A stretch of 64,000 nucleotides of DNA from Roseibium porphyridii (lineage in GTDB: Bacteria; Pseudomonadota; Alphaproteobacteria; Rhizobiales; Stappiaceae), in assembly GCF_026191725.2 (NCBI RefSeq), contig NZ_CP120863.1:2956001-3020000 (forward strand). Reading direction: 5' to 3'. Each line of letters opens with the position of its first letter. The first letter of the stretch is position 1. The translations under genes were made by a program, and so were the position numbers. The notes beneath the pieces were generated by a model. It was given only the letters and a program-made list of their open reading frames with translations, did not search any database and had not been told where the DNA came from. This document shows positions 50,242 to 59,100 of this stretch, in pieces.

Positions 50242-51132
50242 ATGAGCAGAGATCAGATCAGACAAATCATCGACCGAAGGTTGCCGGGTGCCGGAATGGT
50301 TCCGACCGGCGTCCAGGGAGTGCAGCTCTTTCGGGTTACCGAACCTGTGGCTTGTGCCCCTGCGGTTTATGAACCGACCGTGGTTGCCATAGTTGACGGA
50401 GCCAAGGAAGCCATTCTCGATGGCCGACGCTACATCTATGACAGTGAGCGATACCTTTGTTGCCCCATGTCGATGCCCGTTGAAGCAGGGACGCCCACAG
50501 CGGCACCGGACAACCCACTGCTCGGCGTTATTGTTTCCCTCGACACGCGGGTGATGACCGAGCTGTCCATTGAGCTGGAAAGCGCCGTACCTACACGGAA
50601 ATCGGGGCGAAGCACGCCCCAGTCGGGTTTGACATTTGCGCGGTGGGATGCAGCCTTCACCGATGCTCTGCACAGGCTCGTGCAACTGGGCGATGACCCC
50701 ACCGATACAGCGGTCCTCGGAGACAGTCGGCTGCGCGAGTTCTACTATGCTGTCTTGAAAGGCGAAGCCGGCGCCACCGCGCGCGGGGCTTTTGGCGTTG
50801 GCAACGAGATTGCCCGAACTATCCAGTTCCTGTCAGCACACTTGAACGAACCGGTCACCATCGACGACATGGCGGCGCACGCGGGTATGAGCCGGGCCGT
50901 GTTCCATCGCAAGTTCAAACAAGCGACCACTCTGTCACCGATCCAATTCGCAAAATCCATGCGTTTGAACCACGCGGCAATGAAGATCGCGGGGGGGATG
51001 AATGTAAGTGAAGCGGCCTGGGAAGCCGGCTACGTCAGTTCCTCGCAATTCAGCCGGGAGTTCAAACGCATGTATGGCCAATCTCCCAAACGCTGGAGCC
51101 AAGAAGCACAACTCCCGGAGGGGGTGCTGTAA
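50242..51132 (+). CDS. AraC family transcriptional regulator
   Basis: About 296 residues. The N-terminal AraC-type cupin domain (VQGVQLFRVTEPVACAPAVYEPTVVAIVDGAKEAILDGRRYIYDSERYLCCPMSMPVEA) is the AraC_N form common near SDR genes. The C-terminal two helix-turn-helix units are IARTIQFLSAHLNEPVTIDDMAAHAGMSRAVFHRKFKQATTLSPIQFAKSMRLNHAAMKI and VSEAAWEAGYVSSSQFSREFKRMYGQSPKRW. It probably activates the divergent SDR gene. The ATG at 50242 follows GCGGGA; the TTG at 50185 is less likely. Confidence 0.9.
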   Translation: MSRDQIRQIIDRRLPGAGMVPTGVQGVQLFRVTEPVACAPAVYEPTVVAIVDGAKEAILDGRRYIYDSERYLCCPMSMPVEAGTPTAAPDNPLLGVIVSLDTRVMTELSIELESAVPTRKSGRSTPQSGLTFARWDAAFTDALHRLVQLGDDPTDTAVLGDSRLREFYYAVLKGEAGATARGAFGVGNEIARTIQFLSAHLNEPVTIDDMAAHAGMSRAVFHRKFKQATTLSPIQFAKSMRLNHAAMKIAGGMNVSEAAWEAGYVSSSQFSREFKRMYGQSPKRWSQEAQLPEGVL

Positions 51133-51534
51133 CAGGCAGAGGAGCTTTTTTCACTGTGCGTTGAGGTTTGCTCTCTATTCCAGACCATCAACGATGTCAT
51201 CGACTGGTTGCTCTGCAATGGTCAGCGCCTTCCCCATAGTGACGAATGAGGGGAAGCATATGCGGCTGCTTCGCGCCACCAATTCGGACGCTCGCAGGAT
51301 TTCCACCCGATCCTGAAAGCTACCGTTCGTTAAGGGATTAGCGAAGGTCAATTGAGGGCGGGAAGAGGTCTTTTGTTGCAGGATGAACGAAGGTCTGGGA
51401 TGCGTTAGGAGCGGACTTTGACCGCAGGCAGACGTTACCAATACAGTTTCTGAGACTACTGTTAGCGGTGTCCAATCTCGCTATGACAGCATAGATCAAA
51501 CCAAGCCGCCATAGCCGTACTAATTCGGTTTGAA
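51133..51534. other. Intergenic region at island boundary
   Basis: 402 bp between the AraC gene and the YwgA-like gene. No ORF with coding character, tRNA, integrase or clear repeat is seen. It marks the switch from core genes to the RT/HD island. Confidence 0.45.
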
Positions 51535-52050
51535 TCAGACGATAGCGGGTAGAGGAACAGGAGTCTGGATACGTGTGAGACCGGCTAGAAGAACCTTTGC
51601 CCTATCTAAACGTCCTTTTTCTGCCTTTTCGGGTTTCCGCCTAGCAGTTTCTTCCCATGGGTCCGGGTAGCCTTCCCTCGCAAGGAAAACTGCCGTAGCA
51701 GCCAACTCCAATTCTACAGCATCAGAATCGGCAGCAGCTCTAGCAAACTCACGACGACGCTCATCTACCAACCCATCGGCTGGTGACTGCGCTGTGAATA
51801 TCGAGTACGAGCCGCCCCAAGACGTAGGATGCTCGGTTTGTTGCAAATCGCCCAGCAAATCGCCTAGATCTGCAGCAGTAGCCAAATCTTCGCTGTATGG
51901 GCCGTAGTGCTTGTAGCTAAAAGACAACCCGTTCTCCATTCCCGAGACAGTAAGGAGATATGCAATCTTCTGTAAGCGGGTACGGCCCACGACGCGGCCG
52001 CCAGCATCAGCAATAATTGCAGCAACTTTTTTAGTATCGCTTAGCGGCAT
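51535..52050 (-). CDS. YwgA-like protein (putative HD partner)
   Basis: 171 residues. The N-terminal KKVAAIIADAGGRVVGRTRLQKIAYLLTVSGMENGLSFSYKHYGPYSEDL matches the YwgA/SocA-like fold, in which GRTRLQKIxYLL and YxYxHYGPYS are characteristic. The rest is helical and acidic, ending with a Lys/Glu-rich stretch. It starts 10 bp inside the HD gene's end, so translation is coupled. In Bacillus ywgA lies next to the HD gene ywfO (from memory). The role is unknown; an HD-protein regulator or an antitoxin-like function is possible. Confidence 0.7.
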   Translation of the reverse strand: MPLSDTKKVAAIIADAGGRVVGRTRLQKIAYLLTVSGMENGLSFSYKHYGPYSEDLATAADLGDLLGDLQQTEHPTSWGGSYSIFTAQSPADGLVDERRREFARAAADSDAVELELAATAVFLAREGYPDPWEETARRKPEKAEKGRLDRAKVLLAGLTRIQTPVPLPAIV

Positions 52051-53492
52051 GCTTCAACCTCCCCCTCAATGATGCTGTCAATGGTCTTGCCTGCGTCCAC
52101 ATCATTACAGTCATGATATGCACGTGAAAGCTTAAAGTCAGAAAGGCTGGCTACAACGCGCGAACGCTGTTTTAAATCTACGAAATTGTTGCCGTCGGTT
52201 CGCACGTTAATCCTTCCCAAAGAGCCAACGTCGTCTTTGTACGGAGAGCGCTCTGCTTCATCGATCAAGACCCGATGAATATCCTCAGAATTAGCCTTAG
52301 TCCATTCGGTTAATTTTTCGTTTACCCTTGCGCAGCACGTTTCTATTTTAGCCAAATGTTCAGCCTCACCCTTGCTTTCAGGATCGAACTCGTGACTGAC
52401 CCGCGCACGAACATCAACACACTTATAGAGCTTGCGATCCCGAAGCCTCGTGGCAAATTGACTTACCAGCGGATCTTTGGCTTCCGACATCAGAGAAAGC
52501 GCACCCCAGATTACGGCATCGTCCAGACAAAGGACGATATCTAAATCGTCGGGATTGATGGCAAATTTGATGAGGGCGTGGCGGTCGGGCAATCCTGTTT
52601 GTGCAGCACTATCGTTTTTAGCAAGCGTCACTATACGCACGAGCAACTCCGTAAAGAGCTTTTCTGCTCCACGTGTAGTTTTGTGAAAATAGACGGTAGG
52701 ATAGAGTTGAAAGAGACCCAGCACATAAGCTTCTGCTGCGTGGATAGCTTTTGGTCCAATAACAAACGTATCAACGGTACCCGTTTGTTCATCGTCTACG
52801 CCAGTTGGGAGCGATGCAATCTCAAGGTTAGCTATCAGCCAAGCAAAGTCGATTGCCGCATGCTGGGTGCCGGTCATAAGCCGGTCTCTCCGCATATAGT
52901 CTAGCCGATCAGCATCGAATTGGCTTGACACGACGGCATTGTGAACCGTCACACGACCCTCTTTCTTCACCATGTCCGCAACATCGATTGCGAACCCACT
53001 CCCTAATTCATTGTTTAGTATGTCGGCGACTTGGCCTTGTCGAATCAGCAAATCGCTAACGTGCTCGTGGTCAGCAAGCTTCAGACCCAGTCGCTTTCCC
53101 ACTGTCTCGAACGCGTGGCTAAACGGTCCATGGCCTAGATCGTGGACAAGCGCCGCGGCCAAGGCACGGTTCTCGCGGGTTTCCGAACGGCCATCAACAG
53201 TCCGAACCACGTCCATCAATTGCCTTGCCGTGTGGAAAACCCCGATGCTGTGTGCAAATCGGGAGTGGCTGGCACCGGGATAAACAAAATCCGAGAAACC
53301 GAGTTGCTTTATACGACGTAGACGCTGGAACGGGCGGGTTTGGATGACGCGCCAAAGGGTTCGCTCAAGTTCGTCATCCCCTGTGACCTTGAATTCTATT
53401 AGATTATGTAAAGGATCGCGGATCCGCTGCTGAGCCATATTGAATTGAATACGAGATTCTTTGTCTGTACTCCACAGTTGATTAGCAAACAT
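52041..53492 (-). CDS. HD-domain phosphohydrolase (YwfO/dNTPase-like)
   Basis: About 483 residues. The HD superfamily signature is complete: IRDPLHNLIEF, FQRLRRIKQLG, then YPGASHSRFAHSIGVFH (His76, His81), ALVHDLGHGPFSHAFE (His117-Asp118, His121, His126), and VSSQFDADRLDYMRRD with the last Asp. It is of the SAMHD1/dGTPase-like class that removes triphosphate from dNTPs. ATG 53492 has AAGGG about 9 bases upstream; ATG 53438 lacks any site, and an in-frame ATG at 53636 directly follows the LexA box. Operon with the YwgA-like gene, 299 bp downstream of the RT gene. Confidence 0.85.
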   Translation of the reverse strand: MFANQLWSTDKESRIQFNMAQQRIRDPLHNLIEFKVTGDDELERTLWRVIQTRPFQRLRRIKQLGFSDFVYPGASHSRFAHSIGVFHTARQLMDVVRTVDGRSETRENRALAAALVHDLGHGPFSHAFETVGKRLGLKLADHEHVSDLLIRQGQVADILNNELGSGFAIDVADMVKKEGRVTVHNAVVSSQFDADRLDYMRRDRLMTGTQHAAIDFAWLIANLEIASLPTGVDDEQTGTVDTFVIGPKAIHAAEAYVLGLFQLYPTVYFHKTTRGAEKLFTELLVRIVTLAKNDSAAQTGLPDRHALIKFAINPDDLDIVLCLDDAVIWGALSLMSEAKDPLVSQFATRLRDRKLYKCVDVRARVSHEFDPESKGEAEHLAKIETCCARVNEKLTEWTKANSEDIHRVLIDEAERSPYKDDVGSLGRINVRTDGNNFVDLKQRSRVVASLSDFKLSRAYHDCNDVDAGKTIDSIIEGEVEACR

Positions 53493-53638
53493 AAGCACAG
53501 ACCCTTGCGATCGCATCCTGCGCTTGCAAGCTTGAAACCGTGCGCGCCACCCGTTACCGCCCACGCTGCACCTATCGTTTCTCGGGTCTGCGTTGGGGGC
53601 ACCTATGGAAGTCATATTATCTGCATCTTTATTCATCA

Positions 53639-53653
53639 GAACAAATATAGAAC
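53639..53653 (-). promoter_or_regulatory. LexA (SOS) box, alphaproteobacterial type
   Basis: On the minus strand GTTCTATATTTGTTC is an exact GTTC-N7-GTTC, the direct-repeat LexA site of alphaproteobacteria. It lies 147 bp upstream of the HD start used here, in the RT-HD gap, and 3 bp before an in-frame ATG at 53636. It would put the HD/YwgA pair under DNA-damage control. Binding inferred. Confidence 0.7.
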
Positions 53654-53791
53654 AAAATCGAGGGCTTGGCGAGATGCTTTCGTGGGCAGTAGCGCTGAAG
53701 CTCTGCGGCCACGAGCACTTCGAAAGGGTTCGCCGTTCATCGGAGCGTCGGCGCATATATCGGGCGAATGTCGCTCAAGGGCAATTTGTGA

Positions 53792-55357
53792 TCAGTAGTC
53801 GAAAGCATCGAACAGCGATGAAACGTCGAATGAGGAGTTATATCCTGGCGCTTGCACGCCTTCCAATCCGAAAGTAAAGAAGTGCTTCCTCGCGGCTCGC
53901 CAGCCACGAACCAAGCTCGGAAAGCTCGCCTCAACATCTTCGGCAGTGTCATTTTCCTCGCGCCACGCGGATTGATCAAACCAAGTGCCAAGTATCAACT
54001 CTTCGTTGGATGGTGTTGGGCAGTTTCTGCGATACTTAGTTCTAAGAATACGCCTGCGCTCTACGCACGCGCGACGCACAATATTGACAACCCAACCATC
54101 TAAATCCTTCAACACTTGCGGGTCTTCGATAAGGCAATAAAAGCCCATCAGGCCGCGCATCGTTTTTAGACTTCCTTGGTGGTACAAGAAATCTTGAATA
54201 TCCTGCTCTCTCAAACCACCGTAAAAGCCTCTGCGCATCTCATAAATTAGGCCCAACAAGTCCCAGTCATATTTGCTTCGCCGGTTGGCGCGCCTGATGT
54301 TGAAACCATGCGATAGGGAGTTGATGAGATAGATGTTGATAAGGCGAGAAACCTTTTGCTGAAGTTTACGTTTGGTCTTGACGGGCATGGTTAAGCCAGA
54401 ATCTCTGAAACCGTAACCCAAGTAGGTGAAATCGTTTATCGTTCGAATTTCGTGTGGGTAGTCAGAGATAATCGCGATTCCGGGAGACTTTCGTCGATTG
54501 ATGACAAGTCCGCTATCGGAGCAATGCCGATCAAAACAACGCTCTAATCGTTGCGCTTCCTCATAGCTACCACAGATGGCAACTACGTCATCTGCAAATC
54601 TGACAAATTTCCCAGACGCTGCCGATAACTTTCGGTCCAAGTCATGATTGGCAAGGTTTGCTAGAAACAGAGATGCAGAGGAACCTTGCGGTGTGCCTTT
54701 TACCTTTCTTTTGAAGGTTGATGTTCGATGAGCTTCCGAGTTTCCAAAGCGATGGTGAAGAAATGCTTCAAAAACATGACGCTCATGAGGCGTGAGGCTC
54801 ACTGTAGCGCGATCAGAAATTTTTCTTTTTAGATAGCTGGCGGGAATGTTGTCGAAGTATTTCTCAAAATCAATTTGAACCGCAAACAGCTTGCCATCCT
54901 TGTCAAAGTCACGAAGTGCAAGAATTGCATCAAAAACATTCTTGTCTGGATGATATGCGTAAGAATTTGGTGATAGCCTTTTTTTGTTTCGGCTAAGTGT
55001 CCGGCGAAGTAAAATATTCGCTACTGCTGCGTCCGGTATCCCAAATGCAGTAACTTCGCGTTTAGAACCGTCTGGCTTCGGAAGTTCGAATAGCACTGCG
55101 GGTTCGGGATCGTAGCTCTTAGCCAGGATTTTATACCAAATTGCAGTGGCGATGGCATTCGCATTACGCTTGCAATGTTTAGGGTCGAAGTGGCGATGAA
55201 AAGATGTTCGCGCTCTTGTGGCGGGAACACCGGCTAAACCTCCAGTCCTCCGCTCAAATTTTTCTCTGTACTTTTGTTCTTTTTCCGCCTGCTTCCGAAA
55301 TTTGTCGAAGGCTTTTTTGCTAAGGCGCTTGATTTCAAACTTTATCTCGTTTCGCAT
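53792..55357 (-). CDS. Reverse transcriptase, defence-type, class unassigned
   Basis: 521 residues. RT motifs in order: SYAYHPDKNVFDAI (131-144), motif A AVQIDFEKYFDN with Asp163, motif B KGTPQGSSAS (220-229), motif C FVRFADDVVAI with FADD at 254-257 where YADD is usual, motif D GLVINRRKS (283-291), and INDFTYLGYGF (307-317). A long C-terminal region (330-521) is rich in Arg and aromatics, suggesting a thumb and RNA-binding part. There is no maturase, HNH or integrase domain, so it is not a mobile intron. The retron VTG region is absent. GGAA lies 6 bases before the ATG at 55357, inside the palindrome ATTCCATGGAAT. First gene of the RT-HD-YwgA set; base composition looks AT-richer than the core. 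Confidence 0.9.
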   Translation of the reverse strand: MRNEIKFEIKRLSKKAFDKFRKQAEKEQKYREKFERRTGGLAGVPATRARTSFHRHFDPKHCKRNANAIATAIWYKILAKSYDPEPAVLFELPKPDGSKREVTAFGIPDAAVANILLRRTLSRNKKRLSPNSYAYHPDKNVFDAILALRDFDKDGKLFAVQIDFEKYFDNIPASYLKRKISDRATVSLTPHERHVFEAFLHHRFGNSEAHRTSTFKRKVKGTPQGSSASLFLANLANHDLDRKLSAASGKFVRFADDVVAICGSYEEAQRLERCFDRHCSDSGLVINRRKSPGIAIISDYPHEIRTINDFTYLGYGFRDSGLTMPVKTKRKLQQKVSRLINIYLINSLSHGFNIRRANRRSKYDWDLLGLIYEMRRGFYGGLREQDIQDFLYHQGSLKTMRGLMGFYCLIEDPQVLKDLDGWVVNIVRRACVERRRILRTKYRRNCPTPSNEELILGTWFDQSAWREENDTAEDVEASFPSLVRGWRAARKHFFTFGLEGVQAPGYNSSFDVSSLFDAFDY

Positions 55358-55377
55358 CAATTATTCCATGGAATGTC

Positions 55378-55518
55378 GGTGAGGCGCATAGAGTAAGGGG
55401 AAACGACGACTGTCGTCGTCGATACCGTCCAGTAGTTCTCTCAAACCACTGTCGCCAAATCAGTTTCCCGAAATGGACGTCATCGCCCCCATAAAGGACG
55501 GGTAAGTCGCGCCTCACC
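55378..55518 (-). ncRNA. Candidate structured RNA upstream of RT (msr-msd-like)
   Basis: Two arms, GGTGAGGCGC (minus strand 55518-55509) and GCGCCTCACC (55387-55378), form a perfect 10-bp inverted repeat enclosing 121 nt. Inside are GGGAAAC/GTTTCCC (55398-55404 with 55463-55469), a hairpin ACGACGAC-T-GTCGTCGT (55403-55419) and an alternative CCGTCC/GGACGG (55425-55430 with 55496-55501). The 3' arm ends 20 nt before the RT ATG, exactly where retron a2 or DRT ncRNAs lie. A 60-codon frame on the same strand is judged less likely. Structure is seen; RNA status is inferred. Confidence 0.45.
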
Positions 55519-55592
55519 TAGGCTCCACGCCCTTCAAGCATTTGGATCAAAAGTTGTGAAAAGAGTCAATCACAGATTGCAGGGTCAAAAAT

Positions 55593-55691
55593 CAGGCGGC
55601 TCATCAAGTCCGCTAGGGGCGATGTTCGGCGAGGAGGTCGCCCTTACGTCCACGTCCTTGGCAGTCCTTACCGTTCTCAGAGAGCCGCCTG
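55593..55691. repeat. 10-bp inverted repeat with 79-nt spacer
   Basis: CAGGCGGCTC at 55593-55602 is the exact reverse complement of GAGCCGCCTG at 55682-55691. Adjacent ATCAAG and CTTGAT add a short second pairing. It could close a second structured RNA element. Confidence 0.5.
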
Positions 55692-55750
55692 CCTTGATAG
55701 TATTTCTGCCTGACCGTTCTTCCGGCTTGTCACCGGCCTATGAAAACTTT

Positions 55751-55791
55751 TCCGAAAGCCTCGCACAAGGCTTTTGCGCGAGGCTTTCGGA
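55751..55791. repeat. Perfect 14-bp hairpin
   Basis: TCCGAAAGCCTCGC at 55751-55764 pairs fully with GCGAGGCTTTCGGA at 55778-55791 around a 13-nt loop. The loop contains AAGGCTTTT, echoing the stem. There is no T-run, so it is not a simple terminator. Confidence 0.6.
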
Positions 55792-55828
55792 TCGCCATCA
55801 CGCATTTGGCAGATTGCCTCTTATACCA

Positions 55829-55860
55829 GTAATCCTCGCGGTTAAAGCGAGGTAGATTAC
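55829..55860. repeat. Imperfect hairpin sharing CTCGC/GCGAG core
   Basis: GTAATCCTCGC pairs with GCGAG-gta-GATTAC around GGTTAAA; the stem has a 3-base bulge. It shares the CTCGC/GCGAG core with the 14-bp hairpin 40 bp away, suggesting a repeated structural unit. Confidence 0.45.
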
Positions 55861-56061
55861 CAAGCGCTCCCCAAAACCTAGCTTGTATGCAAAGGCTGGC
55901 GTAAAAAGGACGAAATCGGCATCTTTATCGCCTGCATTATCGTCACTTTTAACACAATCTCGCACTTAGCACGAATGTAGGCTCCCCGTCCGAAACTGAC
56001 TCTCAACTCGGCATCCATAGTTGTCTGCTCTGGGCCGTCATCAACACCCATGGATATAGCA

Positions 56062-56094
56062 AAACCCGCCCAATCGTCTCCGATGGGCGGGTTT
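56062..56094 (-). terminator. Rho-independent terminator after nrdJ
   Basis: AAACCCGCCCA and TGGGCGGGTTT form a perfect 11-bp stem; on the minus strand it is followed by TTGC after the T-rich arm. It lies 72 bp past the nrdJ stop. The plus-strand side (TTTCTTT) could also terminate in the other direction. Confidence 0.85.
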
Positions 56095-56165
56095 CTTTGT
56101 CTGGGCGCCGGGAGCCGCGCTTGGCCGGTAGTGAAACCGGCCTGGGCGAACTCCCGGCTAAGTGC

Positions 56166-59100
56166 TTAGCTGCAGCCGCTTGTGCTGCCGCATGTGTCGC
56201 ATTTCAGGCAGGTGCCGTTGCGCACCATGGTGAAGTTGCCGCATTCGGCGCAGCTTTCGCCTTCATAGCCTTTCATACGGGCCTGGGCGATCTGCTGTGC
56301 TGCAGTGCTGACCTGGGGGGCAGGGGCCGTTGTGACCTCAACTGCCGCTGCAACACTTTCACCGCCGCGGGCAAATGCAGTTGCCACAGCCGATGCCTGC
56401 GCAGCGACGGTTCCCGCGAGCTCCACTTTCACCGTTTCGGTGATTTCACCTGCCGGTTCTGAGCCGGAGACAAGGCGGAAGCGTTCCGTCTGACCACGGA
56501 CAAGACCGTGGGACACGACGCCCGGGTCGCCCTTATCCATGTTCTTGACCGCGCCTGCGTCAACCGGACCGCTGAAGGCTTCCGGCGGGACATGGGCAAG
56601 GTCGTGACGGCCGAGATAGGAAACCGCCAGTTCGCGGAACACGTAGTCCAGGATAGACGTTGCGTTCTTGATCGCATCGTTGCCCTGAACCATGCCGGCC
56701 GGCTCGAACTTGGTGAAGGTAAAGGCGTCAACATACTCCTCAAGCGGCACGCCGTATTGCAGACCGAGCGAAACGGAGATTGCGAAGTTGTTGATGAAGG
56801 CCCGAAGAGCGGAGCCTTCCTTGTTCATGTCCAGGAAGATCTCACCAAGACGGCCGTCGTCATATTCACCGGTCCGCAGGAACACGGTGTGTCCGCCGAT
56901 CTTGGCCTTCTGGGTGTAGCCCTTGCGACGGGCAGGCAGCTTTTCCTGCTCACGGACAACGCGCTCAACGATCCGCTCGACAATCCGCTCTGCAACCATT
57001 TCGGCCTTGGCGGCCTGTGGCTTGGCGGCGAGTTCCTCGATGGCATCTTCCTGCTCGTCTTCATCGTCTGACAGAAGCTGCGAGTTGAGGGGCTGAGACA
57101 GCTTGGAACCGTCGCGATAAAGCGCGTTGGCTTTGAGAGCCAGCTTCCAGGACAGCATGTAAGCTTCCATGCAGTCTTCGACCGTTGCATCGTTCGGCAT
57201 GTTGATCGTCTTGGAGATCGCGCCGGAGATGAAGGGTTGAGCTGCCGCCATCATGCGGATGTGGCTTTCCACCGACAGGAAGCGCTTGCCGATGCGGCCA
57301 CACGGGTTGGCACAGTCAAACACCGGATAGTGCTCTTCCTTCAGGAAGGGAGCGCCTTCGAGCGTCATGGCACCGCAAACATGCGTGTTGGCGGCTTCAA
57401 TGTCGGCCTTGGAAAAGCCGAGGAACGTCAGCAGATCGAATTCCGGATCTTCAAGCTGTTCGTCTGAGACGCCAAGCGTCTTCAATTGGTCGTCGCCGAG
57501 CGTCCAGCGATTGAAAACGAACTTGATGTCGAAGGCCGACTTCATGCCGTCTTTCAGTTTTGTGAGGCTTTCGTCGCTGAAACCTTTGGTTTTCAGGGAT
57601 GAGGGATTGATGCCCGGTGCCTGATCGATCGTGCCATGTCCAACAGCATAGGCTTCGATCTCGCCGATTTCGCTTTCGGAGTAGCCGAGTGCACGCAATG
57701 CTTCGGGAACGGCGCGGTTGATAATCTTGAAGTAGCCTCCACCGGCGAGCTTCTTGAATTTCACAAGCGCGAAGTCCGGTTCGATGCCGGTGGTGTCGCA
57801 GTCCATCACGAGACCGATGGTCCCGGTCGGTGCAATCACCGTCGACTGGGCGTTGCGGTAGCCGTTTTGCTCGCCAAGTTCCAGCGCGCGGTCCCAGGCC
57901 TTCTTGGCACGGTCGATCAGGATCGGCTCCGGACAGGAGGCATGGTCGAGCGGGACCGGGTTGGTCTGAAGACCCTCATAGCCTTCGGCTTCGCCATAGG
58001 CCGCACGGCGATGGTTGCGCATCACCTTGAGCATGTGCTTGGCGTTTTTCTTATATCCCGGGAAAGAGCCGAGCTCACCGGCCATTTCGGCTGAAGTCGC
58101 GTAGGAAACCCCGGTCATGACAGCAGTAAGCGCACCGCAAATCGCGCGGCCCTCGACACTGTCATAGGGGATGCCGGACGTCATCAGCAGGCCGCCAATG
58201 TTGGCATACCCAAGTCCAAGCGTACGGAATTTATAGGAGAGTTCCGCGATTTCCTTTGACGGAAACTGAGCCATCAACACGGATACTTCGAGGACGATGG
58301 TCCACAGCCGTACGGCGTGTTCGTAGTTGTCGATGGCGAATGAACCATCTTCCTGCCGGAACTGCATCAGGTTCAGGGATGCCAGGTTACAGGCTGTGTC
58401 ATCCAGGAACATATATTCCGAGCACGGGTTGGAGGCGCGGATCTCGCCATCAGCCAGGCAGGTGTGCCAGTCATTGATGGTTGTGTGATACTGCAGGCCC
58501 GGATCAGCGGACGCCCAGGCGGCGTAACCGATCTGTTCCCAAAGTTCCTTGGCTTTGACGGTCTTCAGAACGCCGCCGGATTTGCGAGCGGTCAGATCCC
58601 ATTCGCCTTCTTCGATCACAGCGTTCAGGAAGCCGTCGGTCACGCGGACGGAATTGTTCGAGTTCTGGCCGGCAACGGTCAGATAGGCTTCTGAGTCCCA
58701 GTCGGTGTTGTAGGTCGGAAACTCGACCTTGGTGAAGCCCTGGCGTGCGAACTGGATGACGCGCTGGATATAGTTTTCCGGCACCATCATTTTCTTTGCA
58801 GCGCGGATCTCGCGCTTCAGGGCCGGGTTCTTGGCCGGATCGAAGCAGTCACCGTTGTCTGCTTCACAATTGACGCAGGCGCGCATGATGGCGGAAAGGT
58901 GCTTCTGGCAGATTTTGGATCCGGTGACGAGGGCAGCCACCTTCTGTTCTTCACGAACCTTCCAGTTGACGTATTCCTCAATGTCGGGGTGGTCGACATC
59001 CACAACAACCATTTTGGCTGCGCGGCGTGTCGTGCCGCCGGACTTGATTGCGCCTGCTGCACGGTCGCCGATTTTCAGGAAGCTCATCAGGCCGGAGGAC

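Larger units (their letters stand above)
55519..56061. other. Hairpin-rich noncoding stretch upstream of RT
   Basis: About 540 bp with no convincing gene. It holds three strong inverted repeats (listed separately) between 55593 and 55860. Weak -35-like elements on the minus strand (TTGACT, 55569-55564) could drive the RT leader. A 99-codon plus-strand frame at 55556-55855 runs straight through the repeats and is judged spurious. Right of 55900 nothing is recognised until the nrdJ terminator. Confidence 0.45.

Noticed and set aside
53445..53877. Plus-strand frames opposite the RT-HD gap and RT 3' end
   Set aside because: They lie antisense to coding and regulatory sequence, with basic low-complexity composition and no start signals.
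53792..55357. Group II intron or diversity-generating retroelement RT
   Set aside because: No maturase or HNH domain, no domain V/VI-like sequence or exon junction, and no variable-repeat target or template repeat seen nearby.
55335..55517. 60-codon minus-strand frame upstream of the RT
   Set aside because: It spans both arms of the 10-bp inverted repeat and overlaps the RT start; composition is not protein-like and the structured-RNA reading explains the sequence better.
55556..55855. 99-codon plus-strand frame
   Set aside because: It runs through three strong inverted repeats, has no ribosome-binding site and resembles no protein.
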